From NCBI GenBank assembly GCA_022561095.1, contig JADFRV010000004.1, forward strand, positions 1-30,834: 30,834 bases of DNA, read 5' to 3'. Shown here one piece after another: positions 7,319 to 17,077 of the stretch. Position numbers and translations under genes: made by a program. The notes under the pieces are model-generated. The model searched no databases. It was not told the DNA's origin and saw only the letters and a list, made by a program, of their open reading frames with translations. The stretch's first letter is position 1. Each line of letters begins with the position of its first letter. Origin of the DNA: Chloroflexota bacterium (GTDB lineage: Bacteria > Chloroflexota > Dehalococcoidia > SM23-28-2 > RBG-16-64-32).

Positions 7319-7957
7319 ATGAACACCGACGGCCTGGACGAGATCGCGGAGAGCGCCCGCGAGCACTTTACAGCCAAGCACGGCGCTCGTGAGAAGGCGC
7401 TTCCCCTCTGCCGCGAGACGGTACGCCTCTCCGCCAACGCCATCCGCTGCGTCCACCGCCGCGACTTCGCCGCTGCCGCGGAGCTGATCGTCAGGGCCGC
7501 GGCCAACCTTAAGGAGATGGACTCTGCCCTCGCCCAGCATCCGGACATCCTGAACGCCGGATACGTCCACGACGCCCAGAAGGAGTATGTCGAGGCCGCT
7601 ACAACCCTGGCCCTCATCGCCGGGCGGCCGCTGCCCTCGCCTGACGATCTGGGCGTGCTCGCCGCGGCCTACATGAACGGTATCGCCGAGACGATAGGCG
7701 AGCTGCGACGGCATCTCCTGGACTCCCTCCGTGAGGGCGATGTCCAGCACTGCGAGGATACTCTGGGCGCCATGGGTGACATCTACGACGTGCTCGTTAC
7801 GATGGACTTCCCGGAGGCGGTTACCAGCGGCCTGCGCCGCAGCACCGACGCGATGCGCGGCATCCTGGAGCGCACCCGCGGCGACTTCACGATGGCCGCT
7901 GTCCAGCGCGAGCTGGAGGAGAAGCTGGACGAGTTCGGTAAGCGGCTGGCCAATTAG
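7319..7957 (+). CDS. Translin family RNA/ssDNA-binding protein
   Basis: A 212-residue all-helical protein with the translin/TRAX pattern across its whole length: REKALPLCRETVRLSANAIR, the GYVHDAQKEYVEA helix, YMNGIAETIGELRR, DIYDVLVTMDFPEAVTSGL and ILERTRGDFTMA. Eukaryotic translin binds single-stranded nucleic acid and, with TRAX, forms the C3PO endoribonuclease; prokaryotic members form octamers. Acidic residues in the IAETIGE helix correspond to the region holding catalytic residues in TRAX-like members, so RNase activity is possible but not shown. The start at 7319 has GAGGGG about 9 bases upstream. As the last gene of the nuclease/zinc ribbon run it suggests a nucleic-acid job for the group. 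Confidence 0.88.
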   Translation: MNTDGLDEIAESAREHFTAKHGAREKALPLCRETVRLSANAIRCVHRRDFAAAAELIVRAAANLKEMDSALAQHPDILNAGYVHDAQKEYVEAATTLALIAGRPLPSPDDLGVLAAAYMNGIAETIGELRRHLLDSLREGDVQHCEDTLGAMGDIYDVLVTMDFPEAVTSGLRRSTDAMRGILERTRGDFTMAAVQRELEEKLDEFGKRLAN

Positions 7958-8019
7958 GAGCCGCTGAGCTTAGCGATACTTGGGCCGGAACTCTACTGCT
8001 CTGCCACGCAGCCGAAGCC

Positions 8020-8526
8020 CTATCGGATCTCCAGCAACTCCACGTCGAAGATCAGCGTCGCGTTGGCAGGGATCGGTCCCTGGCCCGATTTGCCGTAGGC
8101 CAGGTCCGGCGGTATGATCAGCCTTCGCTTGCCGCCGACCTGCATCGTCGCCAGCCCTTCGTCCCAACCCCCGATCACCCGGCCCTCCCCGATCGTGAAG
8201 CTGAACGGCGTGCCCCGGTCCACGGAGCTGTCGAACTTCGTCCCATCGGACTCCAGCCAGCCGGTGTAGTGGACGACGATGGTCTGGCTGGCCTTTGGGG
8301 CCTCACCCTTTCCCTGCTCTATCTCGCAGAACTGGAGGCCGCTGCCCGTAGTAATCGGCTCCCCCTCTACAGGTGGTGGTCCGTCCGTCATGTCGCCTCC
8401 ATTCGTTGCGGGCGTGGCAGGGTTACACGTGAGCGCTGGTGTTTGACCGCCGCCACCGCAGGCGGCTAACACTATGGCGGTGGCTCCCAGGGCCGCCGAC
8501 ATCGTCATCGCAAGGCGCAATCTCAT
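8020..8526 (-). CDS. FKBP-type peptidyl-prolyl isomerase lipoprotein
   Basis: A 168-residue exported protein. The N-terminus is a lipoprotein signal peptide with lipobox LAAC and the lipidated Cys at residue 23, followed by a GGGG linker and a Pro/Thr-rich stretch. The rest is a complete FKBP domain: IVVHYTGWLESDGTKFDSS, PFSFTIGEGRVIGGWDEGL, MQVGGKRRLIIPPDLAYG and LIFDVELLEI. It would act outside the membrane as a cis-trans prolyl isomerase or chaperone. It converges with the translin gene and is divergent from uvrA. A second Met at residue 7 could also serve as start; the signal peptide works from either. Confidence 0.92.
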   Translation of the reverse strand: MRLRLAMTMSAALGATAIVLAACGGGGQTPALTCNPATPATNGGDMTDGPPPVEGEPITTGSGLQFCEIEQGKGEAPKASQTIVVHYTGWLESDGTKFDSSVDRGTPFSFTIGEGRVIGGWDEGLATMQVGGKRRLIIPPDLAYGKSGQGPIPANATLIFDVELLEIR

Positions 8527-8604
8527 ACGTGGTGCCGTACCTCACCTCTCGCTATTGACGGGTCGCGTACCATTCTAACGACAGGCAAGGCGGGATGCTA
8601 TCTA

Positions 8605-8616
8605 AAACCCTTGTTC
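8605..8616 (+). promoter_or_regulatory. Imperfect LexA-like box overlapping the uvrA -35
   Basis: AAAC-CCTT-GTTC differs at one position from the GAAC-N4-GTTC core used by LexA in many Gram-positive bacteria, and its right half is the uvrA -35 hexamer. uvrA is a classic SOS gene, so the placement is sensible, but one short half-conserved motif is weak evidence. Confidence 0.3.
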
Positions 8617-8639
8617 TAGTCTTGCTGGGGCGCTACAAT
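8611..8639 (+). promoter_or_regulatory. uvrA promoter
   Basis: TTGTTC (8611-8616), a 17-base spacer and TACAAT (8634-8639). The predicted start near 8646 gives a 30-base leader containing the AGGAGG ribosome binding site at 8663-8668. Confidence 0.6.
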
Positions 8640-8676
8640 AGCTTTTTAGGTTCAGCTCAGCCAGGAGGCCTCTTGT

Positions 8677-11565
<2,889 letters not shown>

Positions 11566-11567
11566 CC

Positions 11568-12077
11568 ATGACCCGCTTCTCCCTCCGCCTCCCCCAGCGT
11601 CAGGCCCGCATGGTCGCGCTGGCGGTGGCCTACCACCTGGCGCGGCCCGGCTCGGAGCTGGACCGCGAGACGATGCAGGAGTACGAGCACGGCCTGGCCG
11701 AGCTGCCGGCGGCGCTGGAGCCGCAGCTTGAGGCCGAGACCGCGACGCTGGAGCTGTCCCCCCTCCAGGTCACGCTCCTGGCGACGGCGATGTCGTCCGT
11801 GTTGAGCGAGCTGAAGATGTACTCCGTATTCGACACGATGGCCGGCGAGAGCGCCCGCCCTCGCTCCACCGCGCCCGGCTTCGACGAGAAGCTGCGGGCT
11901 CTGTTCCCGGAGGTCGCGGAGGACCCCGCGGTCGCCTCTGACCTGGCGGGCGAGATGACGATGCTCCGTCGCGAGCTGCCGCAGGGACGGGCCCGCGAGC
12001 GGCTGGAGGAGGAGCGTCGCGCTGCGGAGGAGAGGGCGCCTGCCGCCAAGAAGCGCTGGCAGTTCTGGAAGCGCTAG
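11568..12077 (+). CDS. Uncharacterised protein coupled to uvrA
   Basis: I do not recognise this 169-residue protein. It starts 2 bases after the uvrA stop and is probably cotranslated. The N-terminal two thirds are helical and acidic (ELDRETMQEYEHGLAEL, LSPLQVTLLATAMSSVLSEL). The C-terminus is a charged coiled-coil-like helix of Arg/Glu/Ala ending in KKRWQFWKR, a basic aromatic tail. There is no signal peptide or membrane helix. GC-rich third codon positions match uvrA, supporting that it is real. A link to DNA repair is only suggested by position. Confidence 0.75.
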   Translation: MTRFSLRLPQRQARMVALAVAYHLARPGSELDRETMQEYEHGLAELPAALEPQLEAETATLELSPLQVTLLATAMSSVLSELKMYSVFDTMAGESARPRSTAPGFDEKLRALFPEVAEDPAVASDLAGEMTMLRRELPQGRARERLEEERRAAEERAPAAKKRWQFWKR

Positions 12078-12085
12078 AACACCCC

Positions 12086-12115
12086 TTGACTTCTCCCTAT
12101 CGGGAACGATAGCAT
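12086..12115 (+). promoter_or_regulatory. Ferredoxin promoter with a perfect inverted repeat in the spacer
   Basis: TTGACT (12086-12091), 18 bases and TAGCAT (12110-12115) form the likely promoter. The spacer contains CTATCGGGAACGATAG (12097-12112), two perfect 6-bp arms around GGAA, overlapping the -10. Such a position is typical for a repressor site; the regulator is unknown. Confidence 0.5.
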
Positions 12116-12193
12116 AATTAAGGATAGCGAATTGCTCAACTTTCCGCTTCTTATACTGAGGAAACGGGTAGGCAGCCATAACGAGGAGAAGCG

Positions 12194-12484
12194 ATGACCT
12201 ACGTAATCACTGACCCCTGCATCGACCTACTGGACATCTCCTGCGTGGAGGTGTGCCCCGTGGACTGCATCCACTACGAGGAGGGCACCGACCGTAAGCT
12301 GTACATCGACCCCGACGAGTGCATCGATTGCGGCGCCTGCGAGCCCGTATGCCCGGTGACGGCGATCTTCGCCGAGGACGACGTCCCTGAGCAGTGGACG
12401 GAGTACACGGAGCTCGACGCTCAGTGGTTCAAGGACGCTGACGCCGTGCGGGCGCGCGTCAACGAGCTGAAGCCCGCCTCATAG
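12194..12484 (+). CDS. fdxA: 7Fe ferredoxin ([3Fe-4S]/[4Fe-4S])
   Basis: A 96-residue electron carrier of the FdxA/FdI type. Cysteines are C9, C17, C21, C25, C43, C46, C49 and C53. By analogy with Azotobacter FdI, C9, C17 and C53 would hold a [3Fe-4S] cluster and C21, C43, C46 and C49 a [4Fe-4S] cluster. The non-ligand cysteine usual three residues after the first is Leu here (CIDLLD), fitting a 3Fe rather than 4Fe first cluster. The C-terminal extension of about 40 residues (WTEYTELDAQWF) is normal for this class. The start follows CGAGGAGAAGCG. It is monocistronic and convergent with the RNase J-like gene. Confidence 0.92.
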   Translation: MTYVITDPCIDLLDISCVEVCPVDCIHYEEGTDRKLYIDPDECIDCGACEPVCPVTAIFAEDDVPEQWTEYTELDAQWFKDADAVRARVNELKPAS

Positions 12485-12536
12485 CGGCGAGAACCGGCCC
12501 AGAGCCAGGCGGCCCGATGCAGGGTCGCCTTCGCAT

Positions 12537-14168
12537 TTACCCGAAGGTCAGCGACCCCCCGTACTCACGTATCGCCACCTCCACGTCCGTGTTCCGCAGG
12601 TGCTCCAGGAAGTAGCCCGGGTTCTCCGTGTGGATGGGCACCACCGTCCGCGGCCCGATCTCCCGCACGAACTCCATGATGTCGTCGGCGCTGGCGTGGC
12701 CGGAGGAGTGCAGCCCCTGCTCCTCCTCCGGCAGCTTCGAAATGCTCTGTCGCCGTTCGTGGGGTAGACCGACGGAGCCGATATCGAAGTGCCTGAGCCA
12801 CTCTCGCAACCGGCGGAAGTCCTGCTCCTGCTCCTCGCTGTACGCCTCGCTGGAGGAGTAGACGTAGGTGCCGCCGTGGACGTTGATGTCGATGAGGTTC
12901 TTGGCGTCCCAGAAGCTGAAGCAGAGGATGTAATCGCCCGGTGAGTCGTGAGCGTGACGGGCGGACACCAGCCGGTCCCCGAACTGGTTGCGCAGGTTCT
13001 GGTCCCAGGGCTCGACCTGGTAACGGAGGTCCTGGTACAGAAGCATCTCTCGGCTGCTGGACAGCGCCGGCACGGAGGGCGACACGAGACGCATCGCCTC
13101 CAGCAGGTAGGCGTCCTTGGCCAGGATCACCAGCTTCCGCCGTGTCTGCTCGGCGATCTGCAGGAACGTCTCCAAGCGCTCGATGTTTCGGGGCCCGAAG
13201 TCGGCGATGACGAGGCCCTGTTCGGCCTGGACTACCCGCAGGGCGCGGTCGTACACTTCGCGCTCGGTGTAGTTCGTGAGCTCCAGCTCGCTCGCCTCGG
13301 CGTCCTTGGGGATGCGGGTGCCCTCGCAGAGGAGCAGCCGCGGTCGCAGGGAGGCGACCTCGTGGATGAAGCGCTTCGTCTCCTCGGCCGCCGACCCGTG
13401 CCAGCGCAGGTCGCCGCTGTACACGACCCAGCCGGCGGAGGTCTCCACCGCCCATGCCCCCGCCCCGTGCACGGAGTGGTCGACCGGGAAGAAGCGCACC
13501 GGCAGGTCGCCTGCTGTGGCGCTATCCGTCGTGAAGGGCGCCGCCTCCAGCCCCTTGCGCCGCTTGTTGTCGCCACCCAGGATGTGGTTCGGCGAGCGGG
13601 TCCAGAACTCCTGCGCCTCGGGGCTCAGGTCAGGCGTATCCGCGAAACAGAACGGCCGCTGCCGGTAGCTCTCACGCTGGGGCTTCAGGTAGCCGCTGTC
13701 CGACGCCGGCGCGCGACGGGTGACATAACAGACCTCCTTCTCGAAGTCCGCCATGCTTGAGTCCTGCATCGCCTTGGCGATGAACGCCGTGGTGGCGCTG
13801 GCGTAGATGGGAACGTCCTCGCGCAGGAAGGAGATGTAGCCGGTGTGGTCGACGTGGGCGTGGGAGACGAGGACGCCGTCCACCCGCTCCAGCTCCCTGT
13901 AGCCGGGGCGATCGTGGCAGCGGGCCCACACGTCGCCGGAGGGGACGAAGTCCGGTCGGTACAGCCCCTCCAGGGGCGGTAGCAGGTCCATCTCCAGCAT
14001 GTCCAGCAGGCCCGCGCCGGGCCGGGGCTTGAGGTACTCCTCGAAGTAGAGGTCGCGGGTCTTGAACGTCGTCCCGAAGTCGAAGAACAGGCGCGAGTCA
14101 CCGTCCTCCAGGAGGATCTTGTTGCCGCCTATCATATTGGCGCCGCCGTAGATCGTTACCGTGGACAT
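12537..14168 (-). CDS. Metallo-beta-lactamase/beta-CASP ribonuclease, RNase J-like
   Basis: A 543-residue protein with the metallo-beta-lactamase nuclease fold. The metal site is intact: HAHVDH (H103, H105, D107, H108), the HSVHG motif near residue 231 and SGD (D253). The central region carries beta-CASP-like features (LLLCEGTRIPKD, IADFGPRNIERLE, VILAKDAYLLEA), and the C-terminal HSSGHAS and VPIHTENP equal the HASGHA and PVHGE motifs of RNase J. So it likely degrades or processes RNA in the cytosol. It differs from canonical RNase J by an insertion between the first two motifs (residues about 145-225) and looks like a diverged paralogue. It lies 30 bases downstream of the DEDDy exonuclease gene. 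Confidence 0.82.
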   Translation of the reverse strand: MSTVTIYGGANMIGGNKILLEDGDSRLFFDFGTTFKTRDLYFEEYLKPRPGAGLLDMLEMDLLPPLEGLYRPDFVPSGDVWARCHDRPGYRELERVDGVLVSHAHVDHTGYISFLREDVPIYASATTAFIAKAMQDSSMADFEKEVCYVTRRAPASDSGYLKPQRESYRQRPFCFADTPDLSPEAQEFWTRSPNHILGGDNKRRKGLEAAPFTTDSATAGDLPVRFFPVDHSVHGAGAWAVETSAGWVVYSGDLRWHGSAAEETKRFIHEVASLRPRLLLCEGTRIPKDAEASELELTNYTEREVYDRALRVVQAEQGLVIADFGPRNIERLETFLQIAEQTRRKLVILAKDAYLLEAMRLVSPSVPALSSSREMLLYQDLRYQVEPWDQNLRNQFGDRLVSARHAHDSPGDYILCFSFWDAKNLIDINVHGGTYVYSSSEAYSEEQEQDFRRLREWLRHFDIGSVGLPHERRQSISKLPEEEQGLHSSGHASADDIMEFVREIGPRTVVPIHTENPGYFLEHLRNTDVEVAIREYGGSLTFG

Positions 14169-14198
14169 GTCAGGTCCCCCACTGCTTTCGCCGGCACA

Positions 14199-14783
14199 TC
14201 ACCAGTTCACTTTTACTGCCCGTTTACTGCCATAGCTTGGAAAGTAGATGACGCCGTGAGTCACGCCATGCATGTACAGGTCCCTGGTGAGTTCGACATC
14301 CGCACGGCAGTACTTGACGACCAGATCGCGCTTCCCCTGCCTCCACCACTGGAGAGATTGGTCGCCTGTTCCAGTTTTCCCCCGACCCAAGGTGGCGCGT
14401 GCCAGCTCGTCCAGTTTGATCCGAAACCCAAGCGCTCTGTGGACATGGGCGAGAATGTCCACGGTCGTCCCCCGCAGAATTTTGGACACAGCGGGGTGGT
14501 AGGCTGCTAGCACTCTGTAGTCAAAGTCGAGGATATTGAATCCTACCACGCGCTCGAAGCCTGACAACTCCTCAACAAGGGCCTGTACGTCTTCCTCAAA
14601 CCACTCTCGGAAAGCATTCTGCTGGTCCCACGTCACGGCCACGGCCAGGCCCATTCGCTCCGCGACCCAGCCTCCCACCTCATCCGGACCGCGCTGCGTC
14701 TCCAGGTCGACTACTACATAGCCAGCAGGTGCCCTACCTTCGTCAGTCGCTCTGTCACTAAGCAAAGCGCGGAAGAAGGACAT
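14199..14783 (-). CDS. RNase H-like DEDDy 3'-5' exonuclease domain protein
   Basis: A 194-residue single-domain protein with the DEDD exonuclease pattern: YVVVDLET (D26, E28), GFNILDFDYRVL (N83, D88) and YCRADVELT with Tyr158 four residues before Asp162, which marks the DEDDy subclass. LDELARATLG and the GGWV...RMGLAVAV strand fit the RNase_H_2/YprB-like group. It could trim 3' ends of RNA or DNA; substrate unknown. Third codon positions are visibly less GC-rich than in flanking genes, hinting at transfer or low expression. It lies upstream of the RNase J-like gene on the same strand, so two nucleases may share a transcript. Confidence 0.75.
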   Translation of the reverse strand: MSFFRALLSDRATDEGRAPAGYVVVDLETQRGPDEVGGWVAERMGLAVAVTWDQQNAFREWFEEDVQALVEELSGFERVVGFNILDFDYRVLAAYHPAVSKILRGTTVDILAHVHRALGFRIKLDELARATLGRGKTGTGDQSLQWWRQGKRDLVVKYCRADVELTRDLYMHGVTHGVIYFPSYGSKRAVKVNW

Positions 14784-14934
14784 ACGTGGCTCCCGCTTGC
14801 GACGGCTGGGCCTTCGCGTTCCCGGCCTCGAACATGTATTCTATCACCGCCGTCAACCCCTGGCTACGGCCAACTAGCACCTTACCAAGCCCTAATATCG
14901 TCGGCCATCTAAACGGCCAAACCGCCGGATAGCG

Positions 14935-16296
14935 CTAAGCACCCCCCAGCTTCTCCCGCAGCGCTTCCACCAGCCCCTCGATGGGCACCCGCACCTGCTC
15001 CATGCTGTCCCGCTCGCGGATCGTCACCGCCTCGTCGTCCAGCGTGTCGAAGTCCACGGTCACGCACAGCGGCGTGCCGATCTCGTCCTGGCGCCGGTAG
15101 CGGCGGCCGATGCTCTGGGCGTCGTCGTACTGGGTCATGAAGCGGGGGCGCAGGAGGTCCCAGACCCGCCGCGCCGTGGGCACCAGCTTCTCGTTGCGGG
15201 AGAGGGGCAGCACCGCCACCTTGATGGGCGCCAGCTCTTTGTGCAGTCGCAGCAGCGTCCGCTTCTCGCCCCGCACCTCCTCCTCCGCGTAGGAGTCGAT
15301 CAGCACCGTCAGGAAGCAGCGGTCCACGCCCATAGACGGCTCGATCACGTAGGGCACGATGTGCTGGTCGGACTCCTCGTCGAAGTACTTGAGCTCGCGG
15401 CCGGCGTGCTCGGCGTGGCGGCCGAGGTCGAAGTCGGTGCGGTTCGCGATCCCCTCGATCTCGGCGAAGCCGGCGAAGGGGAAGTCGAACTCGATGTCCA
15501 CCGTGCGCTTGGCGTAGTGCGAGAGCTCGTCCTCGGTGTGCTCGCGGATGCGCAGCTTCTCCTTGCGGACGCCGAGGCCGGTCCACCAGTTGAACCGCTC
15601 CTGGATCCAGCGCTCGTGCCACTCCTCGTCGGTGCCGGGGAGGACGAAGTACTCGATCTCCATCTGCTCGAACTCGCGGTCACGGAAGATGAAGTTGCCG
15701 GGGGTGATCTCGTTGCGGAACGCCTTGCCGATCTGGGCGATGCCGAAGGGGAGCTTGCGACGGGAGGTGGTGAGGACGTTATCGAAGTTGACGAAGATGC
15801 CCTGAGCGGTCTCCGGCCGCAGGTAGGCGACGGAGGCGCTGTCCTCCACTGGCCCGACGTACGTCTTGAACATCAGGTTGAACATGCGCGGCTCGGTGAG
15901 TTCGCCGCCGCAATCAGGGCAGGGCACGCCGGCGATGTCCACGGCTTGCCCGTGGACGCTCTCCGCCTCGTGCTTGTGCTCGACCAGTTCGTCGGCGCGG
16001 AAGCGACGCTTGCAGGACTTGCAGTCGACCATCGGGTCGGCGAAGGTGTCGACGTGGCCGCTGGCCTGCCAGACGCGCGGGTTCATGATGATGGAGGCGT
16101 CCAGGCCGACGACATCGTCGCGCTCCTGGACGGTCGCGCGCCACCAGGCCTGTTTGATGTTGTTCTTGAGCTCTACGCCCAGAGGCCCGTAGTCCCAGAA
16201 GCCACCGATACCGCCGTATATCTCGCTACTCTGAAAAACGAACCCCCTGCGCTTGCACAGGGAGACGACAACGTCCATAGATGGCGCGTCGGCCAT
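14935..16296 (-). CDS. glyQS: Glycyl-tRNA synthetase, single-chain alpha2 type
   Basis: A 453-residue class II synthetase charging tRNA-Gly. It opens with VSLCKRRGFVFQSSEIYGG and FWDYGPLGVELKNNIKQAWW, typical of the alpha2 enzyme. Zinc-type pairs CKSC and CPDC bracket an insert at residues about 92-130. Class II motifs appear as RPETAQGIFVNF, GKAFRNEITPGNFIFRDREF and the C-terminal VIEPSMGVDR; the anticodon-binding domain covers the last 100 residues. The start is supported by CCAGGTGAG upstream. The length is close to the Thermus-like form rather than the long alpha/beta bacterial form. Confidence 0.96.
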   Translation of the reverse strand: MADAPSMDVVVSLCKRRGFVFQSSEIYGGIGGFWDYGPLGVELKNNIKQAWWRATVQERDDVVGLDASIIMNPRVWQASGHVDTFADPMVDCKSCKRRFRADELVEHKHEAESVHGQAVDIAGVPCPDCGGELTEPRMFNLMFKTYVGPVEDSASVAYLRPETAQGIFVNFDNVLTTSRRKLPFGIAQIGKAFRNEITPGNFIFRDREFEQMEIEYFVLPGTDEEWHERWIQERFNWWTGLGVRKEKLRIREHTEDELSHYAKRTVDIEFDFPFAGFAEIEGIANRTDFDLGRHAEHAGRELKYFDEESDQHIVPYVIEPSMGVDRCFLTVLIDSYAEEEVRGEKRTLLRLHKELAPIKVAVLPLSRNEKLVPTARRVWDLLRPRFMTQYDDAQSIGRRYRRQDEIGTPLCVTVDFDTLDDEAVTIRERDSMEQVRVPIEGLVEALREKLGGA

Positions 16297-16378
16297 TTAG
16301 CTCACCTGGATAGACACTTCATCGCGATGTTAGATACGACGGTATCAGGTTCAGTGGGCGAAGTCAAAGCGAACTCCC

Positions 16379-16407
16379 TTGACAACGATACTACGGTTGG
16401 CTAGTAT
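16379..16407 (+). promoter_or_regulatory. Strong promoter of the ytxH-like operon
   Basis: TTGACA (16379-16384), exactly 17 bases, TAGTAT (16402-16407). This near-consensus sigma70 promoter reads toward the YtxH-like and cyclic-di-AMP receptor-like genes and is divergent from glyQS. Confidence 0.72.
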
Positions 16408-16474
16408 CGGGCTGGCAGATTACCCGGATCCTCCCGAACGGACGGTTTTCAGTTCAGTTAGACGGAGGTCGGTC

Positions 16475-16618
16475 ATGCGATTTATCCTCGGTCTCATTCT
16501 CGGCATCGCTCTAGGCGTGAGCCTTGGGCTACTCGTGGCGCCGCAGCCCGGCAGCGAGACCAGGCGAGTCCTGCGCGAGCGGGTGCAGCGGCGCGGCGAA
16601 GAGGAAGAGGAGCAATAG
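16475..16618 (+). CDS. Small YtxH-like membrane peptide
   Basis: A 47-residue peptide with one glycine-spaced membrane helix (residues 2-22, LGLILGIALGVSLGLL) followed by APQPGSETRRVLRERV, close to the LAPxSGxETR turn of the YtxH/gas-vesicle-like family, and a charged Arg/Glu tail. The role of YtxH proteins is unclear; stress or envelope functions are assumed. The start at 16475 has GGAGGTC at good spacing and lies downstream of a near-consensus promoter. The next gene starts 9 bases after its stop, so the two are probably one operon. Confidence 0.72.
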   Translation: MRFILGLILGIALGVSLGLLVAPQPGSETRRVLRERVQRRGEEEEEQ

Positions 16619-16627
16619 GCCCTCAGC

Positions 16628-16987
16628 TTGTCCGCCCAAGAAGAGTCGCCGCAGGCCGATCAGAAACTCCTTATCATCGTCGCTTCCGATACTGACGCAG
16701 ACACTCTTATCGGGAAGCTGGTGCAGCGGGGCTACCCCGCGACGAAGGTAAGCAGCACCGGCGGCTTCCTGCGGCGGGGCAACGCCACTATCTTCTCCGG
16801 TGTGGACGCCGGAGACGTCGACAACGTCATCGCGCTCATACGCAGCGAGTGCGAGGCGCGAACGGAGTTCCTACCGGCGCAGGCGCTGCCCTTCCCTGAG
16901 AGCATCCTACCCGCGGAACCAGTGGAGGTGCGGACAGGCGGAGCGATCGTCTTCGTCGTCTCCGTGGAGCGCTTCGAGAAGACGTAA
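16628..16987 (+). CDS. Cyclic-di-AMP receptor-like protein (PII-like, DarA/PstA family)
   Basis: A 119-residue protein of the DUF970/PII-like family. KLLIIVASDTDADTLIGKLV forms the first strand and helix, followed by TKVSSTGGFLRRGNATIFSG, the loop that binds cyclic di-AMP in PstA/DarA, and a final GGAIVFVVSVERFEK strand, all at expected positions. Family members form trimers and sense c-di-AMP; output targets are mostly unknown. It uses a TTG start at 16628; no ATG or GTG is available near the N-terminus and the ribosome site is weak, so coupling to the upstream YtxH-like gene is likely. Confidence 0.85.
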   Translation: MSAQEESPQADQKLLIIVASDTDADTLIGKLVQRGYPATKVSSTGGFLRRGNATIFSGVDAGDVDNVIALIRSECEARTEFLPAQALPFPESILPAEPVEVRTGGAIVFVVSVERFEKT

Positions 16988-17021
16988 CTACGTCTTGCCC
17001 CCTGAGCTGGCGCAGGCGGGC

Positions 17022-17061
17022 GGCCAGCCTGCGGATCAGGGCTGCGGCGTTGAGGCTGGCC
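17022..17061. terminator. Possible bidirectional hairpin between convergent genes
   Basis: GGCCAGCCT (17022-17030) and AGGCTGGCC (17053-17061) form a perfect 9-bp stem with a 22-base loop, between the stops of the c-di-AMP receptor-like gene and the pyrophosphatase gene. There is no T-run, so its termination efficiency is uncertain. Confidence 0.35.
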
Positions 17062-17077
17062 AGGCGTACCGTCGCCA

